64,000 bases of DNA. Origin: Marinomonas algicola (GTDB lineage Bacteria; Pseudomonadota; Gammaproteobacteria; Pseudomonadales; Marinomonadaceae). The notes below the pieces were generated by a model. It was not told where the DNA came from and did no database searches. It saw only the letters and a program-made list of their open reading frames with translations. The stretch covers positions 1 to 64,000 of the forward strand of contig NZ_CP061942.1 in assembly GCF_014805825.1 (NCBI RefSeq). The letters are read 5' to 3'. This document shows, in pieces, positions 63,801 to 64,000 of the stretch (within the stretch, counting starts at the first letter, position 1; every line of letters starts with the position of its first letter). The position numbers and the translations under genes were made by a program.

Positions 63801-64000
63801 CTAAGCCGACATTTGTCACGTCAACGGTGTAGTCATCCGTACCATTACCCGTCAACACAACATTTCCATTATGATCTGTCAGCACCCAACCCGCTGGAAG
63901 ACCTTTGATGGCCACTTGAGTAATACTTTCTGAACCATCTGTATCTTTTAAAGCGAGCCCCGAGAAAGCTTTTACTGCAGTGTCTTCCTGAGTGCTGCGG
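57868..64000 (-). CDS. Giant cadherin/RTX-type adhesin, 3' portion (runs off the window)
   Basis: At least 2,040 residues of a secreted repeat protein; the frame is still open at base 64000, so the N-terminus lies beyond. Most of it consists of tandem beta-sandwich modules of about 100-160 residues with Asp-rich calcium-binding motifs (DVDGDGNSDL, DTDGDNTSDL, VADDVT, NEDAG). Near the C-terminal quarter is an RTX run (SGAGNDTIVGGAGDD). Next come a DG..YY.T.SG..G.TDA-type module and a very acidic 220-residue tail. The composition resembles type I-secreted biofilm adhesins (BapA/VCBS type). No secretion genes are in view. AT-moderate composition unlike TnB. Confidence 0.85.
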   Translation of the reverse strand, partial: RSTQEDTAVKAFSGLALKDTDGSESITQVAIKGLPAGWVLTDHNGNVVLTGNGTDDYTVDVTNVGLANFKNYTLTPPAHSSSDIDLSVDVTVKDSVATSSGDVTYTTDTDTFSHTLKIAVTPIAEVTNSDGTVEDATDTDGDNTSDLTINPDHAYGASPLEDGDNGTETPVWFALGTNNGFNLRDGWTNQDDTDLEYNSSSHTQTNSEQTFALLTFMDSSNNPITGSQYRYHDGNSWVELTDTSGRVEVPVEYLDTLEFIAPSNLSGDHKILVEAKTVDHDEDNPSTQNTQISGESYLTFTIDPVADDVTVAIKQSFGNEDAGRNADGTADDASAANGIDLNVKVTTEDDDSSESQTIILSKIPDGAAVYYDGKLYEKGDGAYENGTADNNGQWNDNDYRVTPADTNTGDGTWELTIDNFDNDANFKYIPVYNDNSDVDLLMDAYSVDGSNSNTSTTAEDLAINVKVQGVADTPTHDATDTVSLTDSNGLSHDYNAIVHEGTASVSLQDLFVNDQPNFSSADIAGGYGSEDLFVTIKLTQDQVDAGFGISGSGVTQVMATEWIVESANFDNANLDIPTNFNGTVGFNLDLQTVENDDLSGNTQGDSDKVNIALSVLVTPEAEGTVNNSATQSEDTDQILDFTFSGNGGPNEQLTGVWINTESIPEGIELITQNHGTLTQTSAGSAQWVQLDVANNTVEQVTARFQDSRHDGDEDYTFDFRYTVSDSTPAGDHPYTDTTPTGNSYDAASTDYVSATYNVTVNAVTDAATLNLGAITDVDGDGNSDLTYDAATSTVTVTDNTIFEVPFTLIANDMIGEGSSGNGQDIDGSETIKQTVELFGVPEGIDILGGTYLGDITDADGNAVHTGRWRVDISDDLIIDSASGETNSIRFIVDRATYTDIDQIVTIRVSHQDTDADVLSNDVTFRLAIDGDTFAGSGPAPTDPMDLVVTLNDVDFTEDTPRNLDELVSVTDGATSGDSSKYTITIKNLEGASLSGAEYVDEDGGYYTLSGEGDVNAVIASLEQLTLTPNSNENINSSTSADFDIAITTYGLNEHHSYPIDNATFDIAPVTDESTLSITEPAILEDTATDFVINLANDADNPRQLLIDGKLYIQVTQTASSNVGDLGTFTLNGSSLPSTINFTAGQLTDGQIPANELPAGDYIVIDGASFGNSITITYTPPANQHGNEVSIKAWALTQEDPQSSGYSTATWLTSSEVTATVQAVNDGLTNADPTMTGDEDGIALLDLGDNVALADANSENITSATLTGVPLGYEVLLNGVVQTGTISGVDANGDYLYDYILNVASITDLETIGIQRTAAVEHFSGTIEVGLAITSGESGMETAQSWPNFQVSFNPVADDLLNMEATKTFGDEYTWVALNLNANVADTDGSETLMVTFEGVATALDDTALFRLNGTLLDAPQANFGSGKWVITDVPYDQIGNIEMLYHSFNDDVNVTVQTVDSATGLPTSTLTSGSTDTFNLRLDESQTITTGDEDNNIVVSATSGATIDSGAGNDTIVGGAGDDTAVYGSDITAYQMSYDASSGELTISGAEGIDTLINVEQLTFNGETYTLELGSNNDDTINVAGSGRYLIIAGAGSDNITADADDYVVSGPASSLTTPVLFSSLDTADNSEETPNNGIIIDGIIEGMYYETSSGMTGYTDAQGGFSYQNGDSVTFSVGGVLIGTAMADDLARGNVFLQDLADVSRTDLSNDYVQKMAVFLQSLDSEGNTAGGIQISAASRDALASTSLNLNSASMDDVNNLLVNQGFTPVELMTAMEHVQDMLVNYTELDEEDFGDALDEFIVAEETLEQALEETAGEEVVESDEVEVIDETLIEDDIEGAQVVDTDVVEETESDGNNGNVDENITEVEDVLSQPADAEDELEQIEEVVGSDLATDSEEPETDEVVETDVVPEVGEVAMDNNDLLTDRSLMFDAPETETETETETETAEEESFDSLLTDDAIIIEDNAFDEEDSETGPEDELPAEEEIFEPESEEVPLSEPTTEQPAEEQESAAEPASSSDSVVILENPDIQPVQEQSHSDF
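58154..58193. repeat. Hexanucleotide repeat in the adhesin tail
   Basis: About six units of CAGTCT (one is CAGTTT) encode a Thr-Glu run within the acidic tail. In-frame gain or loss of units would lengthen or shorten the tail without shifting frame. Confidence 0.8.

Overview
The window reads as part of a plasmid or secondary replicon of a marine-type gammaproteobacterium. The evidence is a ParA/ParB partition cassette with a candidate centromere (0.1-2.9 kb), a long iteron field directly upstream of a large replication initiator (19.1-22.3 kb), a RES/Xre toxin-antitoxin pair (53.1-54.2 kb), and an AT-rich backbone packed with insertion sequences. No rRNA, tRNA, ribosomal protein or conjugation genes were found. 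The mixture of IS66, IS5, IS21, IS3, IS6 and IS30 elements, a group II intron, Tn3-family transposons and a giant RTX/cadherin-like adhesin fits Vibrionales, Alteromonadales or Oceanospirillales. I cannot name a genus.

Layout. 0-2.9 kb: parA, parB, a 48-aa ORF and three 38-bp-spaced near-palindromes (putative parS). 3.1-8.1 kb: a graveyard of elements, namely an IS66 whose transposase is split by a group II intron in antisense orientation, an IS6 fragment, and an IS21 istA pseudogene with a second inverted left end. 8.2-10.3 kb: an AAA-type ATPase and small genes. 10.3-12.1 kb: an IS5 element abutting a decayed endonuclease I gene. 12.2-17.1 kb: a helicase IV (HelD) gene whose stop codon lies inside an adjacent IS66. 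17.5-19.1 kb: four small leftward genes. 19.1-22.3 kb: six 127-bp repeats, further iterons and rep. 22.7-25.0 kb: a membrane protein and another IS5 element.

25.1-53.0 kb is one Tn3-family transposon (TnA, 27.9 kb), bounded by inverted repeats and a 5-bp target duplication CTATT. It carries tnpA, a mercury-resistance locus and its own resolvase. The mer locus runs leftward as merR, gdh, merT, merP, merC, merA, merD. A glutamate-dehydrogenase-type gene sits behind a MerR-type promoter and a second MerR-type promoter precedes merT, so both parts are probably mercury-induced. GDH could supply NAD(P)H to mercuric reductase.

A second, more GC-rich Tn3-family transposon (TnB, 34.48-52.81 kb, target duplication TAAGC) is inserted in TnA's resolvase gene. 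TnB has its own tnpA (interrupted by an IS30), tnpR and res region. Its cargo combines a Cd/Zn/Pb P-type ATPase with its MerR-type regulator and a full set of envelope thiol-disulfide and metal proteins: DsbB, two DsbA-like proteins, CcmG-like, DsbD, a DUF411 protein, a Met-rich Spy-like protein, LspA, an M23 peptidase, a His-rich-tailed EamA transporter, a zinc-ribbon protein and a SHOCT membrane protein.

53.0-64.0 kb: the toxin-antitoxin pair, two unknown genes (one cut by IS5), a tyrosine recombinase cut by the same IS5, and the 3' two thousand codons of a very large secreted adhesin that runs off the right edge of the window.
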